This document shows positions 43,621 to 53,932 of a stretch of DNA of 64,000 nt, one piece after another. The DNA lies in contig JAICXQ010000002.1 in the NCBI GenBank assembly GCA_025980325.1, positions 37,742 through 101,741 on the forward strand. Reading direction: 5' to 3'. The number at the start of each line of letters is the position of its first letter. The first letter of the stretch is position 1. A model generated the notes under the pieces. The model made no database searches. It was not told the origin of the DNA and worked only from the letters and a program-made list of their open reading frames with translations. This DNA is from Frankiales bacterium. GTDB taxonomy: Bacteria; Actinomycetota; Actinomycetes; JAFAQI01. The translations under genes were made by a program, and so were the position numbers.

Positions 43621-44883
43621 TCAGCCCCCGGGCCGGTTGCCGGCCGCCGCTCGCTGCGATTCGAGGAAGTGTCGCTCGGCGGGGTTCGCGGTCAGCTCGA
43701 TCGCGCGGTCGTATGCCGCCAGCGCTGCGTCGCGCTGCCCGTCGCGGGCAAGCAGATCCGCGCGCGCGGCGTGGAAGGGCTGGTAGTCCGCAACACCGGC
43801 GACGTCGAGCGCGTCGAGGGCGGCGAGGCCGGCGGCGGATCCGCGCAGCTCGGCGACCGCGACCGCCCGGTTGAGGGCGACGACCGGATTGGGTCGCACG
43901 TCGTAGAGCTGGTCGTAGAGCGCGACGATCTGCGCCCAGTCGGTTTCATCACTCGTCCTCGCGTCTGCATGCACCGCGGCGATCGCCGCTTGGATCTGGA
44001 ACGGCCCGGGCTGGTTGCGGCGTAGGCATGCGCGGACGAGGTTATGGCCCTCCGCGATCAGTGCGCGATCCCAACGACTGCGGTCCTGGTCGGCGAGCCG
44101 GATCATCGCGCCGTCCGCTGCGGTACGGGCCGCACGGCGCGCCTCGGTGAGCAGCATGAGCGCCAGCAGCCCGGTGACCTCCGGCTCGTCGGGCATCAGC
44201 CCGGCGAGGACGCGACCGAGCCGAAGAGCCTCACCGGACAGGTCGGTGCGGGTCAGGCTGTCACCCGACGTCGCGGTGTGGCCTTCGGTGAAGATGAGGT
44301 ACACGGTGGCGAGCACCGGGCGCAGCCGGTCGGGAAGTTCGGCCGGGCGCGGGATCCGGTACGACGCGCGATTGTCGTGCAACTTGCGCTTCGCCCGGAC
44401 GATGCGTTGCGCGATGGTCGCCTCCGGCGCGACGAACGCGCGGGCGATCTCCGGCGTTTCGAGACCGCCGACGAGGCGGAGCGTGAGTGCGACCTGCGTG
44501 TCCGCGGCGAGTGCCGGATGGCAACACAGGAACATGAGCCGCAGCTGGTCGTCGGCAACGACGTCGACGAATGCATCGAGATCGCCGAGCTCCGGGTTGT
44601 GGTCGGGTTCCATGTCCTCGGCCCGCAGTCGGTAGGCGGCGATGTAGCGGTCGACCCGCGTCGACTCCCGGCGTATCCGGTCGATCGCGCGGTTGCGTGC
44701 GGTGGTCGTGATCCAGCCACCGGGATTCGGCGGCACACCGCGTACGGGCCACTGCTCGGCGGCGAGCGCGAACGCCTCCGCCACCGCATCCTCGGCGAGA
44801 TCGATGTCGCCGAGGATGCGGATGAGCGTGGCGGTGCAGCGACCGACTTCGCGACGGTAGATGTCGGCGAGCGAGTCAGGCAT
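43621..44883 (-). CDS. ECF sigma factor, ECF42 type with C-terminal TPR-like extension
   Basis: 420 aa from ATG 44883; the track start adds ten residues inside the upstream gene. Sigma region 2 (DLAEDAVAEAFALAAEQWP...NRAIDRIRR) and region 4 (LRLVGGLETPEIARAFVAPEATIAQRIVRAKRKL) are followed by a ~230-residue helical extension with DVRPNPVVALNRAVAVAE and PFHAARADLLAR. This is the layout of ECF42 factors, which are encoded next to YCII/DGPF proteins and have no anti-sigma factor. The 8-bp overlap with the YCII gene fits. The trigger is unknown. Confidence 0.9.
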   Translation of the reverse strand: MPDSLADIYRREVGRCTATLIRILGDIDLAEDAVAEAFALAAEQWPVRGVPPNPGGWITTTARNRAIDRIRRESTRVDRYIAAYRLRAEDMEPDHNPELGDLDAFVDVVADDQLRLMFLCCHPALAADTQVALTLRLVGGLETPEIARAFVAPEATIAQRIVRAKRKLHDNRASYRIPRPAELPDRLRPVLATVYLIFTEGHTATSGDSLTRTDLSGEALRLGRVLAGLMPDEPEVTGLLALMLLTEARRAARTAADGAMIRLADQDRSRWDRALIAEGHNLVRACLRRNQPGPFQIQAAIAAVHADARTSDETDWAQIVALYDQLYDVRPNPVVALNRAVAVAELRGSAAGLAALDALDVAGVADYQPFHAARADLLARDGQRDAALAAYDRAIELTANPAERHFLESQRAAAGNRPGG

Positions 44884-45226
44884 CCGTCGGGCGTACCTCG
44901 ACCGGAGCTTCACACGCCGCCGCGGCCTTGCCGGCCCAGTTGAGGGCGCTGTCGAGATCGGCGGCCTCGATGATCCAGAAGCCGCCCATCTGCTCCTTCG
45001 TCTCGGCGTACGGACCGTCGGTCATCGACACCTCGCCGCCGCTCGCCCGTACGACGGTTGCCGAGGACGCGGGGCGCAGCCCGGTGCCGAACACCCAGGC
45101 ACCCTCGTCTCGCATCGTGTCGTTGACCGCGTTCACCTGCGCGCCGATGCGCGCCATGTCCTCCGAGGACCAGTCGAGGTCGGAGTAGTCGCCGTCGTGC
45201 CAGACCGAAAGCAGGTACTGAGGCAT
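44876..45226 (-). CDS. YCII/DGPF-domain protein, partner of ECF42
   Basis: 116 aa from ATG 45226, with GGGAG upstream. It contains MPQYLLSVWHD at the start and MTDGPYAETKEQMGGFWIIEA, the DGPF/YCII signature with the conserved Asp-Gly-Pro and Glu. Such proteins are always close to ECF42 sigma factors and may be sensors or metabolite-binding partners. The end overlaps the sigma start by 8 bp. Confidence 0.9.
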   Translation of the reverse strand: MPQYLLSVWHDGDYSDLDWSSEDMARIGAQVNAVNDTMRDEGAWVFGTGLRPASSATVVRASGGEVSMTDGPYAETKEQMGGFWIIEAADLDSALNWAGKAAAACEAPVEVRPTDA

Positions 45227-45349
45227 GGTCACAGTCTCCCTGTCCCGGGCGGCGCCCGATGCGCCGCCGTCAGCATCTCTACGAACGCGACCGCGCGGAT
45301 CGACAGCCGGAGACCAGAAAGTTTTCCGCCGGTTTACCCGCCCGGCCGG

Positions 45350-45685
45350 CGGGTCTACGTTTCGGGCATCGTCGCGCCGCTGGTCCGTGACCAGCACGGG
45401 TGGAGCGGCACGACCGCCAGCGCCGACCGCGCGAATGGCGTCTTCAGCGTGCTCACGCAGTGGCAGGACAAGGCGGCGCTGGAGGCCAGCGAGAGTGCGC
45501 GGCGCAAGGTACGCGCCGACGCGCAGGACATCGTCGGCGGCGATCTCGACGTCGGCATCGTCGAACAGGTCATGTTCGATGTCGCGAAGCCGCCGCAGCT
45601 CGGTGCGCGGCTGCTCATCCGCCCGACCAGCATGGACCCCCGCGACCAGCTCCCGCAGGTACGACGAGAGCGGTTGAGCAACTAA
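45350..45685 (+). pseudogene. Fragment of an antibiotic-biosynthesis-monooxygenase-like protein
   Basis: The frame encodes about 110 residues with an ABM-type pattern (SADRANGVFSVLTQWQDKAALEASESARRKVR, then VEQVMFDVA). No ATG, GTG or TTG start suits the beginning of the domain; the nearest in-frame start is far upstream inside the opposite YCII and sigma genes. Probably a decayed gene that has lost its 5' end, or one using a rare start. It ends 9 bp before the NTF2-like gene. Confidence 0.45.
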
Positions 45686-45694
45686 TCTGCAGTC

Positions 45695-46075
45695 ATGTCG
45701 ACGGCCCAACCGAATGTCGCAACGATGGATCCCGCGGAGCGCGAACGTCGCCTCTGGGAACTCCTCGCCGCGCGCGAGCTGGACGCATTCGCCGCCTTGT
45801 TGCACGACGGCGGTCTCTTCATCGACGGCGCACAACTGCAGACGAAGTCCGAACTGATGGACGGTCTGCGCGACGTGACGCTCACGGCATTCGCGATGCG
45901 CGACGTTGCGGTCAACACTCTTGCGGACAACGCCTGCACCGTGGTCTACGCGGTGACGGAGACGGTGGTTGCGTCATCCGGGGAACTCACTCGGACCGTG
46001 CTGGCCAGTTCGACCTGGGTCAGCAGTGACGACCGATGGCTGTTGGCGTTGCACCACGAGTCAGCCGTCGACTGA
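45695..46075 (+). CDS. NTF2-like/SnoaL-type small protein (DUF4440-like)
   Basis: 126 aa, ATG start. The helix-helix-sheet pattern of the NTF2 fold is visible: ERRLWELLAARELDAFAALLHDGGLFIDGAQLQTKSELMDGLRD, then strands with TVVYAVTETV and STWVSSDDRWLLALHHES. The DUF4440/SnoaL-like family includes isomerases, cyclases and binding proteins, so the activity cannot be assigned. It is encoded alone, right after an ABM-like fragment. Confidence 0.72.
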   Translation: MSTAQPNVATMDPAERERRLWELLAARELDAFAALLHDGGLFIDGAQLQTKSELMDGLRDVTLTAFAMRDVAVNTLADNACTVVYAVTETVVASSGELTRTVLASSTWVSSDDRWLLALHHESAVD

Positions 46076-46127
46076 CCCGCGACATCCGCCGAGCCCGAGT
46101 GACCGGGCAAGACCGCAACGGCTGGGC

Positions 46128-46814
46128 TCAGCCAGTTGCCGATGCAGTCAACCGTTGCGCGGCCAGCTCGGAGAGTGCTTTGGCTGCACCGAGCGCTTGT
46201 TCCTTGGTCTGCCGCAGGACGTATACACCGTCGAACAGGTCGCCCCGGTACTGGAACACCGCGACCGACCACACGGTGCCCTTGGCGCTGGTCTGCGATC
46301 CCACGACGGTGAGTTGCTCGGCTGTCAGTCGCGGATCCGGGGGTTGGATCACGAAGGCGGAGACATGCACGCCGTGGACGGTGACCGGCTTGCAGAGTCG
46401 CGCCGCCGCCCGCACTTCACCGTAGGCCTGCGTCGCGCCGCCCGGCCGGTACCGCACAACCTCGTTGCTCTCGACCTGTCGGTCCGGATGAGCGGCGTCG
46501 AGGAAGAACACCTGGTAGCGCTGCACTCGCAATGCCTCGCTCGGGAACGTCGCGCCGCACAGGTCGAGGGTCGCATCCGTACCGGCCCCGATGGCGGTCG
46601 AGACGTGCGGGTTGGACGCCACCGGCACACCGCCCACCTGACTGGCAACCTCCGCGGTGAAGGCGATGGAGGCCAGCGAAGGAGGCGACGCGGACGCGGC
46701 CGGTGTGGAGGGTTGCGTGGTCGACGACGTGGCGCCTGGGCTCGACGAGCCGCTGCACCCGGTCAGGATCAGGCACACGCCGGATGTTGCTGCAAGGATC
46801 GCGAAGCGATTCAT
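46128..46814 (-). CDS. Lipoprotein of unknown function
   Basis: 228 aa, ATG start. LILTGC is a clear lipobox. A Ser/Thr/Pro-rich linker and a ~170-residue domain follow, with two cysteines (LCGA and LCKP) likely to form a disulfide, and a GDLFDGVYVLRQTKEQALG segment reminiscent of sensor domains of actinobacterial kinases (PknH-like extracellular domain). It is encoded alone. Confidence 0.65.
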   Translation of the reverse strand: MNRFAILAATSGVCLILTGCSGSSSPGATSSTTQPSTPAASASPPSLASIAFTAEVASQVGGVPVASNPHVSTAIGAGTDATLDLCGATFPSEALRVQRYQVFFLDAAHPDRQVESNEVVRYRPGGATQAYGEVRAAARLCKPVTVHGVHVSAFVIQPPDPRLTAEQLTVVGSQTSAKGTVWSVAVFQYRGDLFDGVYVLRQTKEQALGAAKALSELAAQRLTASATG

Positions 46815-47063
46815 CAGTGCCCCCGTTCACTACTAACGGGAGGATAAACCAAGACGTGTCCGCCGTCTTTGAAATGTGCACAGGGGCCGCGGCCGGCTGA
46901 CCGTGCGCGCCGCGCTGCGTCTCGACGCCCGGCCGATCATGGCGCCGCAGGTTGTCACACTGGCACCGGCGCAAACCGCCGGGAAGCTGTCCTATCGGGC
47001 GGTCCTGGCCGACATCCCCGCGGCGCCCCGAGCGACCGTCACGTTGACGATGTGAACGAGGCC
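46815..47063. other. Intergenic region, no confident gene
   Basis: A plus-strand frame from GTG ~46903 to TGA 47055 could code ~50 residues ending ADIPAAPRATVTLTM. It lacks a ribosome site and any domain, so I do not call it. Nothing else is recognisable. Confidence 0.3.
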
Positions 47064-47417
47064 TCAGGTGGCACGGCCGCTGCCGTTGGCGGCCCGGCCG
47101 CCACGGGGAGCGACGGTCATCGCAACCGTCACCGTGTCGCCGTCGCCGAACCGCTCTTGGGTACGCACCTGCTTTTTCACCGGCAGCACGTAGCCTCCGT
47201 CGCGGGGGAGCAGCGACGTTTCCCACTGCGTATCCCCGATCCGGACCTCGACCGGGATCGCGCCCCAGCCGTAGGAGGCCGCACGCGCCTGCGCTCGGAC
47301 GTCGTCGCACACCTCGTCGGGCAGGGTTAGCCAGTAGAACGGCGCCGGGCCGCGCCACTCGAACAGCTCGGCGTTGAACGTAGTCTCCACCGCGACGACG
47401 CTAGTGCGCGAACACAC
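47064..47417 (-). CDS. DUF1905-domain protein
   Basis: 117 aa from GTG 47417; a second GTG at 47390 is possible. FNAELFEWRGPAPFYWLTLP, SYGWGAIPVEVRIGDTQWETSLLP and YVLPVKKQVR follow the DUF1905 pattern over the full length. It is a small beta-barrel-like protein, often fused or adjacent to YdeI-like proteins; its activity is unknown. It ends with a Gly/Arg-rich tail. Confidence 0.8.
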   Translation of the reverse strand: MCSRTSVVAVETTFNAELFEWRGPAPFYWLTLPDEVCDDVRAQARAASYGWGAIPVEVRIGDTQWETSLLPRDGGYVLPVKKQVRTQERFGDGDTVTVAMTVAPRGGRAANGSGRAT

Positions 47418-47460
47418 CGCGCATCATCCGGACCGCACCACGACGACGACGCGGTGTTCT

Positions 47461-48831
47461 TCAACACAAGTACTGGCTCGACCCGCGGCCGCAGACGCGG
47501 GTGTTGAACGACGCGAAGCCGATGCCTCCATTCGCGCCCTGCACGCCCATGTACACCCGCGGTGCACCGGACGCGTCGCGGCCGAAGAACCCGGACTCCC
47601 ATTTGAACCCGCGCGGACCGGTCAGTCGCAGTGGCGCGACCGACAGCATCCGCCACCGGCCGTGGACGAGCGCGAACGCCGCCGGTCCGGCCGACGTCCC
47701 GCCGATCCCGACGATCTGCTGCGCAGTCGCGCCGAACACCAGCGCCGGGTACGGCTCGTTGCTCGGCGGCGAACCCCAGCCCTGGTACGCCGGCAGCTTC
47801 TGCACGGACACGCCGCCGTCGGTGGACAGCCAGCCCTGACCGTTACCGGAGACGAGGACCGCGGCGGGACGGCCGTGCTGATGCGTGACGTCGACGAACG
47901 GCCACGTGATCGGCGTCGGCAACGACGTCGTCGACCACGTCGCGCCGGCGTCGCTCGATCGCAGCAACACGCCGGCGCCGGTGGCCGAGGTCGTGGCGGT
48001 GAACAGGCTGCGCGGGTTCGTCGGATCGACGGCGACGGCGCCGCTGTAACTACCGAGATCACCGCCGACACCGGCCGGGAGCGCCGTCGGTCCGGACCAG
48101 GTCTGGCCGGCGTTGTCACTGGAGTACAGAGCGGACCCGCCGCTCGCGGCCGCGAACAGGTACACGTGATCCGGGCTGGCCGGTGCGGCCGCGAGCACCT
48201 GAACCGCGCCGGTCGTGGGATTCGCACCGGCCCCCGGCGTCACCTCCGTCCACGTCGTACCGCCATCCGGGCTGGTCAGCACGGCGTACACGCCCTGCGC
48301 CTCGACCGCGACGTACAGCCGCTGCGCCGACGGCGCGACGCGACTGCCCACCTGCGCCGGCGCGATGAACGCCTGGATCTGCGCGTATGGATCGCCACCG
48401 AGGTAATGCAGCGCCGCCGCGTTCGGCGACGTCGTCGACAGCGGCAGCGAGAACACTGCCGACCAGTGGCAGCCGCCGTCGCGCGACGCGAACAGCGACC
48501 TCGTGTCGGAGACGTAGAGGACACCCGGGTTGCCGGCGCCGACGACGAAGCCGGCCTCCTCAGCGGGATCGTCGAACCCCACGCTCTCCGGCGCCTCGAA
48601 CGGAACCGGCGACGGGCCGCCGCTGTCGTCGCTGCTCGGGAACTGCGGTGCGTTGATGAACGTCCAGCGCGCCTGCGTCGTGACGCTCTGGCACGCGGCC
48701 GGCGCGGCCGACCGTGCATGGGCAACCGCCGGTCCGGTGGCGAGTGCGCAGCACGCGGTCACTGCCAACAGTCGCATCGCCCGGCCGCGGTCGCCGCAAC
48801 GCGGACGGTCGAACATCGTCACAGTCGTCAT
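47461..48831 (-). CDS. Exported beta-propeller (BNR/VPS10-like) protein
   Basis: 456 aa, ATG start in an ATGA overlap with the preceding propeller gene. A signal peptide is followed by BNR/Asp-box-like repeats (SRDGGCHW, SPDGGTTWTEV, SSDNAGQTWSG, SSDAGATWS, STDGGVSVQ), giving about six blades. It has a few cysteines, including C-terminal RVCGRGSSQYLC. Such propellers bind glycans or proteins; none of the sialidase catalytic residues is evident. Last gene of the FtsH-AAA operon. Confidence 0.72.
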   Translation of the reverse strand: MTTVTMFDRPRCGDRGRAMRLLAVTACCALATGPAVAHARSAAPAACQSVTTQARWTFINAPQFPSSDDSGGPSPVPFEAPESVGFDDPAEEAGFVVGAGNPGVLYVSDTRSLFASRDGGCHWSAVFSLPLSTTSPNAAALHYLGGDPYAQIQAFIAPAQVGSRVAPSAQRLYVAVEAQGVYAVLTSPDGGTTWTEVTPGAGANPTTGAVQVLAAAPASPDHVYLFAAASGGSALYSSDNAGQTWSGPTALPAGVGGDLGSYSGAVAVDPTNPRSLFTATTSATGAGVLLRSSDAGATWSTTSLPTPITWPFVDVTHQHGRPAAVLVSGNGQGWLSTDGGVSVQKLPAYQGWGSPPSNEPYPALVFGATAQQIVGIGGTSAGPAAFALVHGRWRMLSVAPLRLTGPRGFKWESGFFGRDASGAPRVYMGVQGANGGIGFASFNTRVCGRGSSQYLC

Positions 48832-51656
48832 CGCCGTTCCCTCTCCGCCGGGTTCGATCGCGCGCTGTCACGCCCGCCGCCGGCCCGTGCGGTCGCGCGT
48901 TGGGTCGCGCGGGCCGCGCCGTACGCGACCGCGCCGAGGGTGAGCAGGCCGGCGCACAGCACCACGTCCAGCGTCGGGTCGTGCCGCCGCGCGGTCATCG
49001 CATGCTCATTCGCCTCTGTCTGCAGTTGCTGTTGCAGCGCAAGCGCGAGCTGTGGTTGGGTCTGCCGCTGCGCGACGAGCCCCGGCTGTCCCTGCACCTG
49101 GCCTTGCGCGACAGGTTGGCCGAGCGGATCTGCCTGCGCCTGCGGCGCGGGAGCGGGTCCGGGCGCCGGCGCCGCAGCAGGCCCGGAGACCGGCACCGTC
49201 GGGCCCGTCCCCGGAGGTCCGGGTGGCGGCGCGTCGGTGGCCACCACCGGTGTCGCTCGCTGCGGCGGCATCCGCGGATGGCCCGGCAACGGCAGGCGCG
49301 GTAGGCCGGTGATCACGTTGGCCGTCGCCACGCCAAGGATCGAGGACCCGTCGTTGAACCCGGTGCCGAAGTCCGGCGTCAGCTGGGTGCCCGACGCCGC
49401 GACCCGGACGACCGCGTTCCGCGTCGTCGCCGAGTCGTTTCCGTCGCCGCCCCAGCCGGAACTGGTGCTCGAGGTCGCGACGATGAGGCCCTTGGCGGTG
49501 ATGTCCATCTTTGCGAAGACGTACGACGCGCCGTACTCGGTCGTCTGCCCGGGCACCGCGAGCCCGCTCGTCGGCGCGAGGCTGGCGAGGTAGTGGTACG
49601 CCCGGCCGTCCGGGCTGTACTCGAGCAACCGGCCGGAGCCGTCGTCGGCGGCCAGGACTACCGACCCGTTCGGCGTGAACGCCATCCCGATGGAGACGAA
49701 CCCCCACGGCTCGTGCGCGAAGTCCTGGATGCGCTTCCAGCCGCGCGCGGTCGGGCGGAACATCGCGATCGCGTCGGTGCTCACGGTGTGACCTTGCGTC
49801 GCCGCGTCGTCGGCGGCGTACAGGACGAGCAGGGTGCCGGCGTACGGGCTCCCGGGCGGCGCGATCCGGGTGTCCTCGGTGAACTCGTTGGGGCCGAACG
49901 AGTACACCTTGGTCGGCGTCTCATGGGCATGCTGCGGATACGGATACTCGTAGACCGTGTTGTTGCTGCCGCCTTGCGATGCCGGATCGTTGTCGACGAC
50001 GAAGAGGTCGCCGTAGCGGTCGAACGACGGCCCCTCGACGTCCCCGCGCGTGTCGTCGATGACGAAGGACTGGCCCGTCTTCACATCGACGGACGCCAAC
50101 ACGTGTGACGTACGGCACGTGACGACGAGCCGATCGTCGAAGCCGAATGCAATCCCCTCCGACCAGTCGCGGCATACCGGCACCGTGGCGACGACGTGGC
50201 CTCGACCGAGAGCGTCGAAAGCCCAGATGCACTCCCCCTGCCCGACGTAGACGACGAGACCGCTCGGGTCCGGCGTGCTGCCCGGGCCGAACACCGGACC
50301 GGCGCCGCCGGCGTGCGAGCAGAACACGTCGTTACTGCCGTTGCTTCCGGTCGGCGGGGGCGGCGGCTGCGGCACGACGACGTTGCCGGTCAGATCCTTG
50401 CCGCTGCTGCGATACATCCAGATGCCGGGCGACTGGCAGGGACCGAGCGGGTTGCCGGCCTGCGGGCGCAACGACAGCACGAACAGGCTCGGCCGTTCCG
50501 CGTCTCGCGACAGCGTTTGCGCGCACAGCCCGACGTTGCCCAGGCCGGGCGTGCCGAGGAACGTGCGGCCGTCGTCGGGGGATCGCACCGGTACGCCGCT
50601 GCGGATCGCCATGAGGACGCTCGCGTTCGTCGCTTCGAGCGCAAGCGCGCTCGCCTGGCCGCCGCCGGTCTGCAGGAACGCGCTGCCGCCGGTGCCGACC
50701 GCCACGCCGAGATTCGTGCCGAGGTCGAGGCGGACGCTGCGTGTGCTGGTCAGGCCGGTGGCGATCGCGAAGATCTGCCGCTCGTGGTCGATGTCGCTGT
50801 AGGTGGTGCCGCCGTCGCTCGACGTCCAGAGGTTCGCGTCGCCGACCTGGTTAGGCGTCGACGCACTCGGCGCGCCATCGGCCGAGCCGGCGAGCCACAC
50901 GCCGGAACCGGACGTTCCGCCGACGGCGATCGGCCCCGTGGGCGAGGTCGCCGCTCCGGTCGCGCTGACGTTCCAGCTCGTGCCGCCGTCGGTGCTGACG
51001 AACACGGTGAGACCGGCGTGTGTCGGGTCGCCGGTCGCGAGCGCGTACCGCACCCGCGGGTCGGCCTGCGACACCGCGATCCGCTCGACACTGAGCCCGT
51101 CGAACGCGGCGACCGGAGTGAGGGTGCGGCCGTAGTCGCCGGCGAGGTAGAGGCCGGAGGGCAGTACGGATGTGCCGCTGGGCGCGGACGTGCGCGGGCA
51201 CGTCGCGGCGTCGGCCGGGATACCGAACACGTAACCGTTGCCGGCCGGCAGATCCTGCGTGTAGACGCCGTTGACCGTCGCGAAGCAAGCCACCGCGTCA
51301 CCCGGCGGCCCGATCGACGTCGTGCTCGTCGACCAGTGCGCGCCGCTGTCGTGCGTGACGAACACCTTCCCGGTCTCGTCGGCCGCGAGGTACGAGCACG
51401 GGTCACCGTCGAACACGCCGGCGTAGAGGGAATGCCGCTGCGGCTGCTCCGGCGGCGGCAACGGGAACCATCGATCGGTGACACCGAGTGCCGGCAGGCA
51501 ACCGGCGCCGCCCGCTGCCGACGGCGACGCCGCTCCGGTCGCGGCCAGTGGCGGCAACAGCAACACGAGCAGTACGCCGGCGGCAGTGAGCGACGACCGG
51601 AGCCGGCGGCTGCGCCGGCCGGTGCGTCGCGTGTCCGGGTACGTCGACGTCGTCAT
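48828..51656 (-). CDS. Large exported double-propeller protein with C-terminal membrane anchor
   Basis: 942 aa, ATG start. After a signal peptide the first half carries BNR-like repeats (THDSGAHWS, STDGGTSWN, SSDGGTTYSD), and the second half an NHL/SMP-30-like propeller (YRSSGKDL, SFDRYGDLFVVDND, IGMAFTPNGSVVLAADD). A Pro/Gln-rich stretch of ~90 residues and one C-terminal membrane helix (LDVVLCAGLLTLGAVAYGAA) with a basic tail anchor it. It starts 9 bp after the tandem AAA gene. It may be the outer client or receptor of the FtsH/AAA module. Confidence 0.7.
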   Translation of the reverse strand: MTTSTYPDTRRTGRRSRRLRSSLTAAGVLLVLLLPPLAATGAASPSAAGGAGCLPALGVTDRWFPLPPPEQPQRHSLYAGVFDGDPCSYLAADETGKVFVTHDSGAHWSTSTTSIGPPGDAVACFATVNGVYTQDLPAGNGYVFGIPADAATCPRTSAPSGTSVLPSGLYLAGDYGRTLTPVAAFDGLSVERIAVSQADPRVRYALATGDPTHAGLTVFVSTDGGTSWNVSATGAATSPTGPIAVGGTSGSGVWLAGSADGAPSASTPNQVGDANLWTSSDGGTTYSDIDHERQIFAIATGLTSTRSVRLDLGTNLGVAVGTGGSAFLQTGGGQASALALEATNASVLMAIRSGVPVRSPDDGRTFLGTPGLGNVGLCAQTLSRDAERPSLFVLSLRPQAGNPLGPCQSPGIWMYRSSGKDLTGNVVVPQPPPPPTGSNGSNDVFCSHAGGAGPVFGPGSTPDPSGLVVYVGQGECIWAFDALGRGHVVATVPVCRDWSEGIAFGFDDRLVVTCRTSHVLASVDVKTGQSFVIDDTRGDVEGPSFDRYGDLFVVDNDPASQGGSNNTVYEYPYPQHAHETPTKVYSFGPNEFTEDTRIAPPGSPYAGTLLVLYAADDAATQGHTVSTDAIAMFRPTARGWKRIQDFAHEPWGFVSIGMAFTPNGSVVLAADDGSGRLLEYSPDGRAYHYLASLAPTSGLAVPGQTTEYGASYVFAKMDITAKGLIVATSSTSSGWGGDGNDSATTRNAVVRVAASGTQLTPDFGTGFNDGSSILGVATANVITGLPRLPLPGHPRMPPQRATPVVATDAPPPGPPGTGPTVPVSGPAAAPAPGPAPAPQAQADPLGQPVAQGQVQGQPGLVAQRQTQPQLALALQQQLQTEANEHAMTARRHDPTLDVVLCAGLLTLGAVAYGAARATQRATARAGGGRDSARSNPAERERR

Positions 51657-51665
51657 CGTGGGTGC

Positions 51666-53932
51666 CTAGACCTCGGCGAAGCTGCTGCGCGCCCGGCGGT
51701 TCTCCAGCGCCGTCTGAAAGTCCGCCATCGTGACCGACACCTGGCCCTTGCCGTTCGCGCTCTTCGTCGCGCGGGCGAGTGCGCGCATCCCCGCGGTGTC
51801 CCGCAGCCGCTTGAGGTCGGCGCCGGAGAGGCCTTCCGTGTCGCGCGCGAGGCTCTTGAGGTTCACGCCCTTCGCGACCCGCATGCCGGCGCACAACAGC
51901 GACAAGAGCTTGTACCGGCCGACCGTGTCGGGGAGCCCGACCTCGATCGGTTCCAGCCTGCGGCCGACGATCGCCTCGTCGATGGTGTCGAGGCGGTTCG
52001 TCGCGCCGACGAGCAGCACACCGTCGCCGCCCTTGAGCCCGTCGAGCTCGCGCAGGAACTGGGAGAGGACGCGCTCCTCCCACTTGCTCGCGCTGTCCGC
52101 GTTGCGGCGGCGCAGCAGCGCGTCGATCTCGTCGATGAAGATGAGCGACGGCCGGTTGGCCCGCGCCTTCGTGAACAGCTTCGCGACCTTCTGCTCGCTC
52201 TCCCCCGCCCACTTGCTCAGCAGATCCGCCGCCGAGAGCTCGTAGAAGCTCGCCTGCACCTGGCTCGCCATGGCGCGCGCGATCGTCGTCTTACCGGTGC
52301 CCGGCGGTCCGTAGAGAAGGATCCCGGCGGGCGGCCGGACGCCCGCTTGCCGCGCAAGGTCCGGCTGCGTGAACACCGTCAGGATGTTCATGACGTGCTC
52401 GCGCGTGTCGTCGTCGAGGACGACGTCGTCCCAGCTCACGCGGTCGTCGAGGGTGATGCGGTGCTGCCCGCCGCGCGCCGCGATCACGTCGGCGAGGATC
52501 GTCTGCGTGATCGGCGCCTTCGCGGCGAGCGCCGCCTGCGCGGCGAGCGACACGACCGTTTCCAGCGCGGCTGCGCTCATGCCGTGCGTGTCGCGGGCGA
52601 GCGCGGCCAGATCGAGGCCGTCCCAGTCGACGGCGTCGCCGCGCCGGGCGAGTTGGACCCGCAGCACCTCGACGCGATCGTCCGGCGCGGGCAGCGGGAT
52701 GAGGATCTTGCTGTCGAAGCGGCCTTCGCGCAGTGCCGGGTCGAGGCGGTCGATGTCGTTGCTCGCCGCCATGATGACGAGCCCCGGGACGGCGCGGTAC
52801 TCCTCGAGGCACACCATCAACTGCGTGACGACCTCGCGGTGGTCCGCCGACGGCTGGTCGCTGCGGTCGCCGGCGATCGTGTCGATCTCGTCGAGGTAGA
52901 GCACGCACGGCGTGTTCGCCTTCGCCAACTCGAACAGATGCCGCAGGTTCGCGGCCGCTTCGTGCAGGTACGCACTCGCGATCGCTGCCGGTGAGAACCG
53001 CAGGTAGCGCAGCCCGTACTCGCCCGCGAGTGCGCGGGACAGCAGGTTCTTTCCGGTCCCCGGCGGCCCGTAGAGCAGCACGCCGTTGTGCACGACGCGA
53101 TACCGCGCGGCCTCGTCGGGCCGCTCGAGGATCGTGCCGATCGTCTGCCGCAACTGCTCCTTGACGTCCTCGAGCCCGCCGACGTCGGCGAAGGTCTCGC
53201 ACTGCGCCGGCGGAAGGATGCGCAACGTGTTGTCGCGGCCGAGACTGGCCGTCGCCGGCGCCGAGTCGCGGACCTGACTGCCGAGGATCTGGGTGGCAAG
53301 CTGGTAGGCCACCGCTTCGAGCCGCCGGATCCGGCCGGTCGCGTCGAGTGCGGTCGCGCCGTCACCACTGCTGCGTGCGTGGTCCAGTTGCAGCTTCGCC
53401 TGGCGCCGCTGCGCGACGTTCTCGGCGAGCAACGCTCGGAAATCCTTGTTAATCGCGGCCGACGAGAGCGCTTTGTTCATCGCGACGACGGCGTGGCTCC
53501 CGACCAGCCACAGTTCACGTTCCGCGTCCTCGTACGCCGCTCCGGCCGGGCCGAACTCGCCGGCGCGTACGGCGTCCGCCGCGGTCGTCAGCAATCCCGC
53601 CGCGGCCCGCACGCGTTGCAGCTCGACCTCGATCTTCCCGAGCAGCTCGGGCACCTCGAGCTCGGCGAGGCCGGCCATCGCGTCGTGCAGCTCGTCGACC
53701 GGCTGCCGGACGACGGCGAGCAAGCGCAGGGCTTCGTCGCGCGCGATCGACTCCGTGTGCTGCCAACTCGTCTCGAGCTCGTGCCGACGTTGCCGGCGGT
53801 GCAGCCGCGGCAACCGGGCGACCTGCGCGTCCTTCTCCTTCGGGTGCAGTACCGGCTGAGTCGTGATCCGCTCCGCGTTGCGGCGGAATGCTGCGACGTC
53901 CGGGTCCCGCGCGAGCAGATCGGTGGTGGCCA

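Noticed and set aside
46903-47055. Possible 50-residue plus-strand gene
   Set aside because: No ribosome site, no recognisable domain and no operon partner.
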